The notes: generated from the letters alone by a model not told the origin. Counted from the first letter of the stretch, positions 32,596 through 40,821 are shown. The stretch is 57,873 bases of DNA from Kineosporia sp. A_224 (GCF_002198655.1 NZ_MWLN01000210.1:1-57873), one strand, 5' to 3'. Numbers and translations: made by a program.

Positions 32596-33066
32596 TCACG
32601 GAGTGGTGGCCGTGCCGCACTGACCCGACTCGAGGCCGTTCTGCGCCGAGTACTTGAAGGTCTTCGTGCTGCCGTTGGTGTCGTTGAGCGCGATGCACCA
32701 CGCGGCCGCGGTCCAGCCGGTCGTCGTGGCCGTGGCGCCGGTGGCGGTCGCGGTCGCACCGAACGTGGTGACGACGGCGACGCCGCTGCTCGCCTTGCCG
32801 GCGTCGGAGCCGGCGACGGTGTAGCGGCCCGAGGTCAGCGTCACCGCGGGAGCCGTGGTGTTGTCGACGAAGTAGGTCGCGATCTCCTTGCCGAGCGTGG
32901 ACACGTCGGCCTTGACCGCGGTGTCGCGCGCCTTGGCCCGCTGCGAGAGGAAGACCGGGATGGCGATCGCGGCGAGGATGCCGATGATGATCATGACGAC
33001 GAGGAGCTCGATGAGCGTGAAGCCCGAGTCCTTCTCGTCGACGGACTTGCGGATGCGAGCAAGCAT
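32596..33066 (-). CDS. pilA: Major type IV prepilin PilA
   Basis: Pilus fibre subunit. The 156-residue product has a charged leader cut after Gly15 (KDSG-FTLIELLVVM), Glu at mature position 5, the long N-terminal helix, and a globular domain with two cysteines (WCIALND and ESGQC) that can form the usual C-terminal disulfide loop. ATG at 33066 is chosen over upstream starts because it gives a normal leader, with GAAGGG nearby. It has its own promoter candidate and a strong terminator, fitting high expression. Confidence 0.93.
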   Translation of the reverse strand: MLARIRKSVDEKDSGFTLIELLVVMIIIGILAAIAIPVFLSQRAKARDTAVKADVSTLGKEIATYFVDNTTAPAVTLTSGRYTVAGSDAGKASSGVAVVTTFGATATATGATATTTGWTAAAWCIALNDTNGSTKTFKYSAQNGLESGQCGTATTP

Positions 33067-33139
33067 GCGCTGGGCCCTTCTCGAGGCTCGGCGCCCGCCG
33101 GAGAGCGGTCGCCGCGATGGTTGACGATGACGGTCCTGC

Positions 33140-33165
33140 ATCGGCGACCCACGCCGGTTCTTGAG
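33140..33165 (-). promoter_or_regulatory. FliA/WhiG-like promoter candidate for pilA
   Basis: Minus strand CTCA (33165-33162) in CCTCAAGAA, 16 bases, then GCCGAT (33145-33140), 73 bases before the pilA ATG. It is the only one of the six sites with a 16-base spacing. Confidence 0.65.
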
Positions 33166-33219
33166 GGCCCCCGGCCGGCCGGTGCTGCGTTCGGGTGGCC
33201 GGTTCACCCGGACGGCCCA

Positions 33220-33249
33220 GGCCGCGGGGACCTCGGTCCCCTGCGGCCT
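33220..33249. terminator. Hairpin downstream of the second prepilin gene
   Basis: AGGCCGCGGGGACC at 33220-33233 pairs with GGTCCCC-T-GCGGCCT at 33235-33249, a 14-bp stem with a one-base bulge and almost no loop, just after the stop of the prepilin gene ending at 33254. Probably ends the pilB-pilT-pilC-prepilin transcript. Confidence 0.55.
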
Positions 33250-33253
33250 GCGG

Positions 33254-33715
33254 TCAGGGCGCGGTCGGGCTCGAGCAGACGCCGCTCTCGAGGCCCTGCT
33301 GGGCGGAGAACCGGACGCCGGCCAGCGAGCCGTCGGGGTGCGTCAGCGCCAGGCACCAGGCGGACGCCGTCCAGCCCGTCGTGTCGACGGTCGCCGGGTC
33401 GGCGCCCGCGACGACGACGCCGGGGCTGGTCTTGCCGAGGTCGTCACCGGCCACGACGAACCGGCCGCCGGTGATGACGACGGTGGGCGGCGTCGTCGCG
33501 CCGAGCCAGTGCTCGACGACGCGCTTGCCGAGGCGGTTCACGTCGGAGCGGGTCGAGGCGTCCCGGGCCTTCTGCCGCTGGTCGGCGATGACCGGGATCG
33601 CGATGGCCGCGAGGATGCCGATGACGAGCATGACGACGAGCAGCTCCACGAGCGTGAAGCCGTCGTCGCCGGGGCGCTCCGCCGTCCTCCGGGCGGCCCG
33701 AAGGGCGCGGGTCAC
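33254..33715 (-). CDS. Type IV prepilin, paralogue of PilA
   Basis: The 153-residue product has cleavage after Gly19 (DDG-FTLVELLVVM) with Glu at mature position 5, and a globular domain ending WCLALTHPDG...FSAQQGLESGVC. The C-terminal pattern closely matches PilA (SAQNGLESGQC), so the two are paralogues. GTG at 33715 has AGGAGG four bases away, and that ribosome binding site overlaps the last copy of a tandem repeat at the end of pilC. Could be a second major pilin or an initiating pilin. Confidence 0.87.
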   Translation of the reverse strand: MTRALRAARRTAERPGDDGFTLVELLVVMLVIGILAAIAIPVIADQRQKARDASTRSDVNRLGKRVVEHWLGATTPPTVVITGGRFVVAGDDLGKTSPGVVVAGADPATVDTTGWTASAWCLALTHPDGSLAGVRFSAQQGLESGVCSSPTAP

Positions 33716-33723
33716 CGGTCCTC

Positions 33724-33771
33724 CTACTGGATCAGCTACTGGATCAGCTACTGGATCAACTACTGGATGAG
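33724..33771 (-). repeat. Four tandem 12-base copies spanning the pilC stop, each with an in-frame TAG
   Basis: On the minus strand the 12-mer CTGATCCAGTAG occurs four times in a row (the first two copies read CTCATCCAGTAG and TTGATCCAGTAG). The first copy encodes the last residues of PilC (LIQ) and its stop; the next three repeat LIQ-stop in the same frame. The last TAG runs directly into the AGGAGG of the next prepilin gene. The 12-base period keeps frame, so gain or loss of copies would not change PilC but would change the distance to the next gene. Confidence 0.9.
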
Positions 33772-34983
33772 GTCGAACACCGAGAAGATCGGCATGTAGA
33801 GGGCGATGATCATCGCGCCGACGATGCCGCCGAGGACGGCGATCATGATCGGCTCGATGAGGCTCGTGAGGGCCTCGGTCGTCGCCTCGACCTCCTGGTC
33901 GTAGAAGTCCGAGATCTTGTGGAGCATCGTGTCCATCGCGCCGGTGTCCTCGCCGACGGCGAGCATCTGGACGACCATCGGCGGGAACACCTTGTGCTCC
34001 GAGAGCGGACCGGCGAGCGACTCGCCGCGGCGCACGCTCTCCTCGACGTCCCGGGCCGCGTTCCGGATGACGATGTTGCCGCTGGTGTCGCCGACGATCT
34101 CCAGGCTCTGCAGGATCGGCACGCCCGAGGAGAGCATCGTGCCGAGGTTGCGGCTGAACCGGCTGATGGCGACCTTCTGGAAGAGCGAGCCGAAGACCGG
34201 CACCTTGAGCTTGATCGGGTCGACGACGGAGCGGACCCGGTCCTCGTGCTTGACCTTGGACCAGACGACGGCGCCGACGATGCCCAGGACGAGCAGGATC
34301 GGTGCGGCCCAGCGCATCGCGGCCGAGAGGAACACGAGCACCCGGGTCGGCGCGGGCAGCGTGCCGCCGAGGTCGTCGAACATCTTCGCGAAGATCGGCA
34401 CGATGAACAGGAGCATGCCGACGACGGCGATGATCGCGATGACGAAGACGACGACCGGGTAGGTCATCGCCGACTTGATCTTGCTGCGCAGCTTGACCTC
34501 GGCCTCGAAGTTCGCCGCGATCTGGAGCAGGACGGCGTCGAGGAAGCCGCCGACCTCGCCGGCGCGCGTCATGTTCACCATGAGCGGCGGGAAGACCTTG
34601 GGGTGCTTGCCGAGCGCCGACGACAGCGACTGCCCCGTCTCGACGGCGTTGCGGACCTCGCCGAGGGTCTTGGCGAGCGGCTTGCTCTCGGTCTGCTCGG
34701 AGAGGATCGCGAGCGCCCGCAGCAGCGAGAGCCCCGAGTTGATCATCGTCGCGAACTGCCGGCTCATGACCGCGAGGTCCTTGAGCGTGACCCGGTTGCC
34801 GCCCGGTAGGGACAGCTCCTTGTTCATGCCCGCGTTGGACTCCCGGATGCTGACCGGGGCGTAGCCCATGCCCCGCAGCTTCTGGACGAGCGCAGCTTCG
34901 GTGGGCGCGTCGAGGCGCCCGCTGACGAGCTGGCCCTTGCGGTCGCGGACCGAGTAGTCGAAGGTCTTCGTCGCCGTCGCCAT
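33760..34983 (-). CDS. pilC: Type IV pilus inner-membrane platform protein PilC
   Basis: GspF-family platform protein. The 407-residue product has two homologous cytoplasmic domains (SRQFATMINSGLSLLRAL; SRFSRNLGTMLSSGVPIL), each followed by hydrophobic segments, with membrane helices at about 210-235, 260-282 and near the C-terminus, which ends PIFSVFDLIQ. ATG at 34983 has AGGGAGA upstream. Its 3' end carries the tandem stop repeat. Confidence 0.94.
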   Translation of the reverse strand: MATATKTFDYSVRDRKGQLVSGRLDAPTEAALVQKLRGMGYAPVSIRESNAGMNKELSLPGGNRVTLKDLAVMSRQFATMINSGLSLLRALAILSEQTESKPLAKTLGEVRNAVETGQSLSSALGKHPKVFPPLMVNMTRAGEVGGFLDAVLLQIAANFEAEVKLRSKIKSAMTYPVVVFVIAIIAVVGMLLFIVPIFAKMFDDLGGTLPAPTRVLVFLSAAMRWAAPILLVLGIVGAVVWSKVKHEDRVRSVVDPIKLKVPVFGSLFQKVAISRFSRNLGTMLSSGVPILQSLEIVGDTSGNIVIRNAARDVEESVRRGESLAGPLSEHKVFPPMVVQMLAVGEDTGAMDTMLHKISDFYDQEVEATTEALTSLIEPIMIAVLGGIVGAMIIALYMPIFSVFDLIQ

Positions 34984-35003
34984 GTGCGTCTCCCTAGGTC
35001 GGC

Positions 35004-36353
35004 TCAGGCCCGGCCGGTGAGGCGGGTGTAGTCCTCGACGTGGTGGGCCTTCTCGAGACCGTGCTCGTACGTGATGCGCCGGGTCCGGACGAGGTCGGCG
35101 AGGTGCTGGTCGAGCGTGTGCATGCCGAACTGGGCGCCCGCCTGCATCGCCGAGTAGATCTGGTGGGTCTTGCCCTCGCGGATGAGGTTGCGGATGGCCG
35201 GCGTGGCGACCATGACCTCGGTCGCGACGACCCGGCCGCGGCCGTCGGCCGTCTTGCAGAGGGTCTGGCACACGACGCCCTGGATCGCGCCGGCGAGCTG
35301 GGTGCGGACCTGGGTCTGCTGGTGCGGCGGGAAGACGTCGATGACGCGGTCGATCGTCTGCGCGGCGTCCTGCGTGTGCAGGGTCGCGAAGACGAGGTGA
35401 CCGGTCTCGGCCGCGGTGAGGGCGACGGAGATCGTCTCGAGGTCACGCATCTCGCCGACGAGGATGATGTCGGGGTCCTGCCGCAGGACGTGCTTGAGGG
35501 CCTGCGAGAACGAGTGCGTGTCCTCGCCGACCTCGCGCTGGTTGACCAGGCAGGCCTTGTGCCGGTGGAGGAACTCGATCGGGTCCTCGACGGTCATGAT
35601 GTGGTCGCGGCGCGTCCGGTTCGCGAGGTCGACGAGCGCGGCGAGCGTCGTCGACTTGCCGGAGCCGGTCGGCCCGGTGACGAGGACCATGCCGCGCGGC
35701 AGCCCGGCGAAGTTGCTCACGGCGGGCGGGACGCCGAGGTCCTCGAGGGTCTTGATCTCGAAGGGGATCTGCCGGAAGGCGGCGCCGACCGACTCGCGCT
35801 GGCGGTAGACGTTGACCCGGAACCGGGCCCGCCCCGGCAGCGCGTAGGCGAAGTCGAGCTCGAGCTCGGTCTCGAAGCGCTCGCGCTGCTTCTGCGTGAG
35901 GATCGCGTAGACGACCCGCTGGATCAGCTGCGACGACAGCGGCCCGAGCTCGTCGAGCCCGGCGAGCTCGCCGTTGACCCGGACGACGGGCGGGGCGCCC
36001 GCGGAGAGGTGGACGTCGGAGGCACCGATGTCGAGGGCGCGTCCGAGCACCATGCCGAGGTCGAGGTCGCCCTCGCCGACACCCTGCTCGGTCGTCGCCC
36101 GCCGGTACGCCTCGCCGGAGGCGGCCTCCGCCGCCGCCGCGACCCGCGGCTCGGGCGGGTGCGGCGCGGTCGCCTGCGCGACGGGCTGGGCGACGGGGTG
36201 GGCCGCCGGGTGCACGGCAGGCTGGACGGCGACGGGCTGGACGGGCTGCTGCGCCGGGACGGCGGGCTGCGCCGGGTCGGCGAGGGCGAACCGCTCCGGA
36301 ACGTACGGCTCGGCGGGCCTCGGCGGCCCGCCCGGCTGTCCCTGCTGCTCCAC
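35004..36353 (-). CDS. pilT: Type IV pilus retraction ATPase PilT
   Basis: Hexameric ATPase for pilus retraction and twitching. The 449-residue product has Walker A GPTGSGKSTT, the Asp box region TVEDPIEFLH, Walker B ILVGEMRDLETI, the His box TLHTQDA, and the PilT-specific AIRNLIREGKT. Residues about 28-70 are a Pro/Ala/Gln/Val/His-rich extension (VQPAVHPAAHPVAQPVAQ), not present in the usual 340-370-residue PilT. GTG at 36353 is 21 codons before the first downstream ATG-like start; the extension itself is in frame and open. Confidence 0.93.
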   Translation of the reverse strand: MEQQGQPGGPPRPAEPYVPERFALADPAQPAVPAQQPVQPVAVQPAVHPAAHPVAQPVAQATAPHPPEPRVAAAAEAASGEAYRRATTEQGVGEGDLDLGMVLGRALDIGASDVHLSAGAPPVVRVNGELAGLDELGPLSSQLIQRVVYAILTQKQRERFETELELDFAYALPGRARFRVNVYRQRESVGAAFRQIPFEIKTLEDLGVPPAVSNFAGLPRGMVLVTGPTGSGKSTTLAALVDLANRTRRDHIMTVEDPIEFLHRHKACLVNQREVGEDTHSFSQALKHVLRQDPDIILVGEMRDLETISVALTAAETGHLVFATLHTQDAAQTIDRVIDVFPPHQQTQVRTQLAGAIQGVVCQTLCKTADGRGRVVATEVMVATPAIRNLIREGKTHQIYSAMQAGAQFGMHTLDQHLADLVRTRRITYEHGLEKAHHVEDYTRLTGRA

Positions 36354-36396
36354 CGATGCTCTCCCTCGCGCGCCCTGGACTCGTGCTCGTCTGTCG

Positions 36397-36423
36397 ATCG
36401 GCCGTCCGGCTCCCCCGCTTGAG
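36397..36423 (-). promoter_or_regulatory. FliA/WhiG-like promoter candidate for pilT
   Basis: Minus strand CTCA (36423-36420) in GCTCAAGCGG, 17 bases, then GCCGAT (36402-36397), 43 bases before the pilT start, in the 124-base gap after pilB. The best match of the six to the CTCA-N15/17-GCCGA form. Confidence 0.7.
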
Positions 36424-36477
36424 CGCGGATGCCGCCGTCCGGGTGCCGCCGTCCGGGTCTGCGGGCCCGGCGGGGGC

Positions 36478-38151
36478 CTAGGCGACGACCCGGAGGATCT
36501 CCTCGATGGAGGTCACGCCGTCCCGCACCTTCGCCATCCCGTCCTCGCGCAGCCGGCGCATCCCCTCCCGGCCGGCGACGCTGCCGATGTCGGTCGACGA
36601 CGCCCGCTGCACGGCGAGCCGCTCGACGTCCTCGGTGACCGCCATGACCTCGTGGAGCGCGAGGCGGCCCTTGTACCCGGTGCGCGCGCACGCCGGGCAG
36701 CCGGCGGCCCGGTGCAGCGTGGGCACCTCCTGGCCGGGGATCCACGGGTAGCGGGCGGCGAGGAGCTCCTCGGGCGTCGGCTCGTAGGGCTCCTTGCACT
36801 TCACGCAGAGCCGCCGCGCGAGCCGCTGGGCGAGCACGCAGTCGAGCGCGGAGCCGACGAGGAACGGCTCGATGCCCATCTCGGTGAGGCGGGTGATCGC
36901 CGACGGCGCGTCGTTCGTGTGGAGGGTCGAGAGCACGAGGTGCCCGGTGAGGGCCGCCTCGACGGCGATCTGTGCCGTCTCGTGGTCGCGGATCTCCCCG
37001 ACGAGGACGACGTCCGGGTCCGAGCGCAGGATCGACCGCAGCGCCGCCGCGAACGTCAGGCCGGCCTTCGCGTTCACCTGCACCTGGTTGATGCCCGGCA
37101 GCCGGTACTCGACCGGGTCCTCGACGGTGATGACGTTGATCTCCGGCCGGGCCACGAGGTTGAGCGTCGCGTAGAGCGTCGTCGACTTCCCCGAGCCGGT
37201 CGGTCCGGTCACGAGGATCATCCCGTAGGGCTTGGTGAAGCTCGCCGAGTAGCGGGTGAAGTTCTCGTCCGTGAAGCCGAGGTCGGACAGGGCCAGCCGG
37301 GCCGTGGAGTTGTCGAGGATGCGCATGACGACCTTCTCGCCCCACACCGTGGGCAGGGTCGCGACGCGCAGGTCGATCTTCTGGCCGCCCGTGGAGACCG
37401 AGAGCCGGCCGTCCTGCGGGATGCGGCGCTCGGAGATGTCGATGTCGGCCATGATCTTCAGGCGCGAGATGACGCCGGACTGGATCGACCGCGGCGAGCG
37501 CATGACGTCGTGGAGGACGCCGTCGATCCGGTAGCGCACCCGCAGCTCGTGCTCGCCGGGCTCGATGTGGATGTCGGACGCCCGGTCCTGGATCGCCTGG
37601 GTGATGAGGAGGTTGACGTACTTGACGATCGGCGCCTCCTCGACCACCTCCTTGAGCCGGCCGAGGTCGTCCTCCTCCTCGACGGCGAAGCTGCTGCCGA
37701 GGTCGTCGAGGTCGGCCTCCGCCCGGCAGAGCCGGTCGACGGCGGCGAGCAGGTCGTCGCGGGTCGCGACGACCGGTCGCGGCTCCCAGCCGGTCATCGA
37801 CCGGACGTCGTCGAGGGCGAACACGTTGCCCGGGTCCGCCATCGCGAGCAGGAGCTTGCCGTCCTCGTAGCCGATCGGCAGGACGGCGTGCCGGCGGCAG
37901 ACCGCGGCGGGCACGAGCGCGACGGCCGAGCCGTCGACGTTGTAGTCGGTGAGGTCGACGAAGGGCAGCCCGATCTGGTGGGCGAGCGCCGCGACGAGCT
38001 GGGCCTCGGAGAGGACGCCGTGCTCGACGAGGACGCGCCCGAGGCTGCGCCCCTCGCGCTGGTGGACGTCGTACGCGGCGGCGAGCTGGGCCTCGTCGAC
38101 GAGGCCCCCGTCGAGGAGGATCTCCGCGAGCTGCTTCACCACGTGCGCCAC
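36478..38151 (-). CDS. pilB: Type IV pilus extension ATPase PilB with MshEN-like N-terminus
   Basis: Hexameric ATPase for pilus extension. The 557-residue product has an MshEN-like domain: residues 35-67 (SLGRVLVEHGVLSEAQLVAA, then LAHQIGLPFVDL) follow the LGxxLxxxGxLxxxxLxxALxxQxxxPxxxL pattern used for c-di-GMP binding in related ATPases, with Ser for the first Arg. The core has SDIHIEPGEHELRVRYRIDG, Walker A GPTGSGKSTTLY, TVEDPVEY, Walker B VLVGEIRDHETA and TLHTNDA, plus zinc cysteines CVKC and CPAC. c-di-GMP binding is inferred. Confidence 0.94.
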   Translation of the reverse strand: MAHVVKQLAEILLDGGLVDEAQLAAAYDVHQREGRSLGRVLVEHGVLSEAQLVAALAHQIGLPFVDLTDYNVDGSAVALVPAAVCRRHAVLPIGYEDGKLLLAMADPGNVFALDDVRSMTGWEPRPVVATRDDLLAAVDRLCRAEADLDDLGSSFAVEEEDDLGRLKEVVEEAPIVKYVNLLITQAIQDRASDIHIEPGEHELRVRYRIDGVLHDVMRSPRSIQSGVISRLKIMADIDISERRIPQDGRLSVSTGGQKIDLRVATLPTVWGEKVVMRILDNSTARLALSDLGFTDENFTRYSASFTKPYGMILVTGPTGSGKSTTLYATLNLVARPEINVITVEDPVEYRLPGINQVQVNAKAGLTFAAALRSILRSDPDVVLVGEIRDHETAQIAVEAALTGHLVLSTLHTNDAPSAITRLTEMGIEPFLVGSALDCVLAQRLARRLCVKCKEPYEPTPEELLAARYPWIPGQEVPTLHRAAGCPACARTGYKGRLALHEVMAVTEDVERLAVQRASSTDIGSVAGREGMRRLREDGMAKVRDGVTSIEEILRVVA

Positions 38152-38201
38152 CGGCGGCGACGCTCCGCGGGCTGGGAGCCGGTCGCCGTCATGGCGCGGT
38201 C

Positions 38202-38228
38202 ATCGGCAGCCGGCGCCGCACGCTTGAA
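38202..38228 (-). promoter_or_regulatory. FliA/WhiG-like promoter candidate for pilB
   Basis: Minus strand TTCA (38228-38225) in CTTCAAGCG, 17 bases, then GCCGAT (38207-38202), 50 bases before the pilB ATG. The -35 differs from the other five sites by TTCA for CTCA. Confidence 0.6.
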
Positions 38229-38279
38229 GGAGGTCCACCGCTCGGCCCAACCGCCGCGGGGGCCGTCCGGGTGGCCGGG

Positions 38280-39158
38280 TCAGCGGCGCGCGACCTCGGC
38301 CTCGACGGCGGCCCGCATCGCCGCCACCGGGGGCTCGAGCCCGGTCATGAGCCGGACCTGCTCGGCCGCCTGGTGCAGGAGCATCGCCAGCCCGGAGACC
38401 ACGGGGCCGCCCGCCTGGGCCCAGGCCCGCGCCAGCGCGGTCGGCCACGGGGCGTAGACGACGTCGAGCAGCACCGGCGGCGCGGCGCCGTCCCGGACGG
38501 CGGGGGCGACGAGACCGGCCGCGAGGGCGTCGGCGAGGGCGTCCGCCGCACCCGCGGGCAGCGTCGAGACGACGACGGCCGGGGCCGCGCCGACGACGTC
38601 CGCCGCGTCGAGGGCGGCGAGCCGGACGTCGAGCCCGAGCCGCTCCCCCGCGGCGACGACGTCCGCGGACCGCCCGGCCGAGCGGACGTGGACCCGCGGC
38701 GCACGCACCCCGAGGTCGCGCAGCGCCGCGACCGCCGAGCACGCCGTCGCACCCCCGCCGAGGACGGCCGCGGTGCCGGCGGACCGGACCCCCGCCCCGG
38801 CCAGCGCGGCGACGATGCCGTGCACGTCGGTGTTGTCGCCGACCGGGCCGGCCGGTCCGAAGGTCACGGTGTTGACCGCGCCGACGGCGCGGGCGAGGTC
38901 GCTCTCCGCGGCGAGCAGCGGCCGGACGACCCGCTTGAGCGGCATCGTGAGCGAGAGCCCGGCCCAGGACGCGTCGAGCCCGGCGAGGAAGGCCGCCATG
39001 CCGTCCTCGGCGACCTCGACGGCGTCGTACCGCCACCGGGTCAGCCCGAGCGCCTCGTACGCGGCCCGGTGCAGGGTCGGCGACAGCGAGTGCGCGATCG
39101 GGCTGCCGAGCACGGCGGCCCGCCGCACCCCGTCGGGTGCGGTGCCGGGGCCGGTCAC
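38280..39158 (-). CDS. aroE: Shikimate dehydrogenase
   Basis: NADP-dependent reduction of dehydroshikimate. The 292-residue product has the shikimate-binding SPIAHSLSPTLHRAAY, LSLTMPLK with the catalytic Lys, NTDVHGIVAAL, the nucleotide-binding VLGGGATACSAV and the C-terminal GLAMLLHQAAEQ. The GTG at 39158 follows the mltG stop by one base. It is separated from aroC-aroK-aroB by the whole pilus locus. Confidence 0.94.
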   Translation of the reverse strand: MTGPGTAPDGVRRAAVLGSPIAHSLSPTLHRAAYEALGLTRWRYDAVEVAEDGMAAFLAGLDASWAGLSLTMPLKRVVRPLLAAESDLARAVGAVNTVTFGPAGPVGDNTDVHGIVAALAGAGVRSAGTAAVLGGGATACSAVAALRDLGVRAPRVHVRSAGRSADVVAAGERLGLDVRLAALDAADVVGAAPAVVVSTLPAGAADALADALAAGLVAPAVRDGAAPPVLLDVVYAPWPTALARAWAQAGGPVVSGLAMLLHQAAEQVRLMTGLEPPVAAMRAAVEAEVARR

Positions 39159-39159
39159 G

Positions 39160-40305
39160 TCAGGTGCCCTGCGGGTGGTCCCGCAGCCACTTCTGGAACT
39201 CGGCGATGTTCTTCTGCGCCTCGGCGTCCGTCGTGGCGAACTTCGTCTCGCCCGTCTCCGGGTTCACGGTGACCCAGTACAGCCAGGTCCCCTTGGCCGG
39301 GGCGAGGGCCGCCTCGATGGCGTCCGCGCCCGGGTTGCAGATCGGCCCGACCGGGTAGCCCTTGACGTAGTAGGTGTTGTACGCAGACTTCGTGTCGCGT
39401 TCCTTCTTCGTCGTCGTGACGCCGAAGCGCTGGACGGCGTACGACGTCGTCGAGTCGAGCTGGAACTTCCAGCCCTTCTTCGTCCGGTTGTCGAGCACCC
39501 GGGCCATCTTCGGGTAGTCCGACGAGCGGCCGCCCTCGGCCTGCAGGATGCTCGCCTCGGTGAGGACCTTCCACTCCTGACCCGCCGGCACCCCGGCGGC
39601 GGTCAGCTCGTCGAGGGTCTCGGTGACCATCGCCGTGAGCACGCTCACCGCGGTGTCCCCGGGCTCGACCTCGTACGTCTTGGGGAAGAGGAAGCCCTCG
39701 GCGGGGAACTTGAGCCCCTTCTTCGAGGTCGCCCACTCCGGGATGCCGAGCGCCGCCGGGTCCTTGAGCGCGGCCTGGAGGTCCTTCTTCGGGATCCCGG
39801 TCTTGGCGATGATGTCGACGATCTCGGCGACGCGCTTGCCCTCGGCGACCGTGAACGTCTTGACCTGGCGGTTCTTCGGGTCCGCGAGGAGCGCGATGGC
39901 ACCAGAGGACGTCATCTGCAGCCGCAGCTCGTACGTGCCGGGCCGGATCTTCTGCGCGCGGGGGTCCTTGTTCGCGGCGTCGACGAAGGCCTTCGCCGAC
40001 TTGACGACCTTCTTCTCCGCGAGGATCCGGCCGATCGTGCGACCCGACGCGCCGTCCGGGATCTTCACCATGACGCTGCCGGTGCCGGGGCCGGGGAAGT
40101 CGCTCGGCGCGGTGAGGCTCGCGATGATCGGCTTGGCGCCGAACCACACGGCCGTCCCGGCCAGCGCAAGGATCACCAGGCTGACGAGGACCGCGACCAG
40201 CGAACGGCGCTTGCGCTTCTTGCGGCGCTTCTCCTGGGCCCGCTGGCTGCGCCGGACCCGCCCGGGGGGTGGCTGCAGCCCGGGCAACTCGACGTCGCTC
40301 ACCAC
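39160..40305 (-). CDS. mltG: Endolytic transglycosylase MltG
   Basis: Membrane-bound murein transglycosylase that cuts nascent glycan strands. The 381-residue product has a very basic cytoplasmic start (RRKKRKRR, about residues 27-34), one membrane helix at about 35-57, a LysM-like part (IPDGASGRTIGRILAEKKVV), and the YceG domain with EGFLFPKTYEV, ASILQAEGG (catalytic Glu region) and NTYYVKGYPVGPICNPG. Start is four bases from the ruvX stop. Confidence 0.94.
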   Translation of the reverse strand: MVSDVELPGLQPPPGRVRRSQRAQEKRRKKRKRRSLVAVLVSLVILALAGTAVWFGAKPIIASLTAPSDFPGPGTGSVMVKIPDGASGRTIGRILAEKKVVKSAKAFVDAANKDPRAQKIRPGTYELRLQMTSSGAIALLADPKNRQVKTFTVAEGKRVAEIVDIIAKTGIPKKDLQAALKDPAALGIPEWATSKKGLKFPAEGFLFPKTYEVEPGDTAVSVLTAMVTETLDELTAAGVPAGQEWKVLTEASILQAEGGRSSDYPKMARVLDNRTKKGWKFQLDSTTSYAVQRFGVTTTKKERDTKSAYNTYYVKGYPVGPICNPGADAIEAALAPAKGTWLYWVTVNPETGETKFATTDAEAQKNIAEFQKWLRDHPQGT

Positions 40306-40309
40306 GTCG

Positions 40310-40801
40310 TCACGCCTCCCGAGCCTCCTCCGGCGCCGACCCGGACTCCACGAGCGAGCCGGGCGCGTGCCCCGACGCCCTTTCGGCGTCGAGTGCGTAC
40401 TGCAGGATCACCACCGCGGCCGCCTGGTCGACGACACCGCGGTGCTTGCGGGCCGCCACCCCAGCACCACGTAGAGCGGCCGTCGCCGTCACCGTCGACA
40501 ACCGCTCGTCGACGAGCCGTACCGAAACCGGCGACACCGCCCGCGCGACCTCGCCAGCGTAACCGCGGGCGGCCCCCGCCGCTGCCCCCTCGGCCCCCGA
40601 CAGGCCCGTCGGAAGCCCGACGACAACCTCGAGAACCTCCCATTCACGGACAAGATCTACGAGGCGGTCAATGTCCGACCGGTCCCGTTTGTCCCGCTTC
40701 AGGGTCTCTACGGGCGTCGCGAGGATGCCGTGCGGGTCGCTGCGCGCGACACCGACCCGCACCGAGCCGACGTCCACCCCGAGCCGTACGCCGCGACGCA
40801 C
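40310..40801 (-). CDS. ruvX: Holliday junction resolvase-like protein RuvX/YqgF
   Basis: RNase H-fold protein linked to rRNA maturation and recombination. The 163-residue product has RLGVDVGSVRVGVARSD with the first catalytic Asp, EVVVGLPTGLSG, VRLVDERLSTVTA and VVDQAAAVVILQYAL with the last Asp. GTG at 40801, 20 bases after alaS; it lies between alaS and mltG as is usual. Confidence 0.93.
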   Translation of the reverse strand: MRRGVRLGVDVGSVRVGVARSDPHGILATPVETLKRDKRDRSDIDRLVDLVREWEVLEVVVGLPTGLSGAEGAAAGAARGYAGEVARAVSPVSVRLVDERLSTVTATAALRGAGVAARKHRGVVDQAAAVVILQYALDAERASGHAPGSLVESGSAPEEAREA

Positions 40802-40821
40802 GTCCCCGCCCGCCTCCCCGG

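Noticed and set aside
33724-33771. Short tandem repeat as a CRISPR remnant
   Set aside because: Units are 12 bases with no spacers and lie in frame at a gene end.
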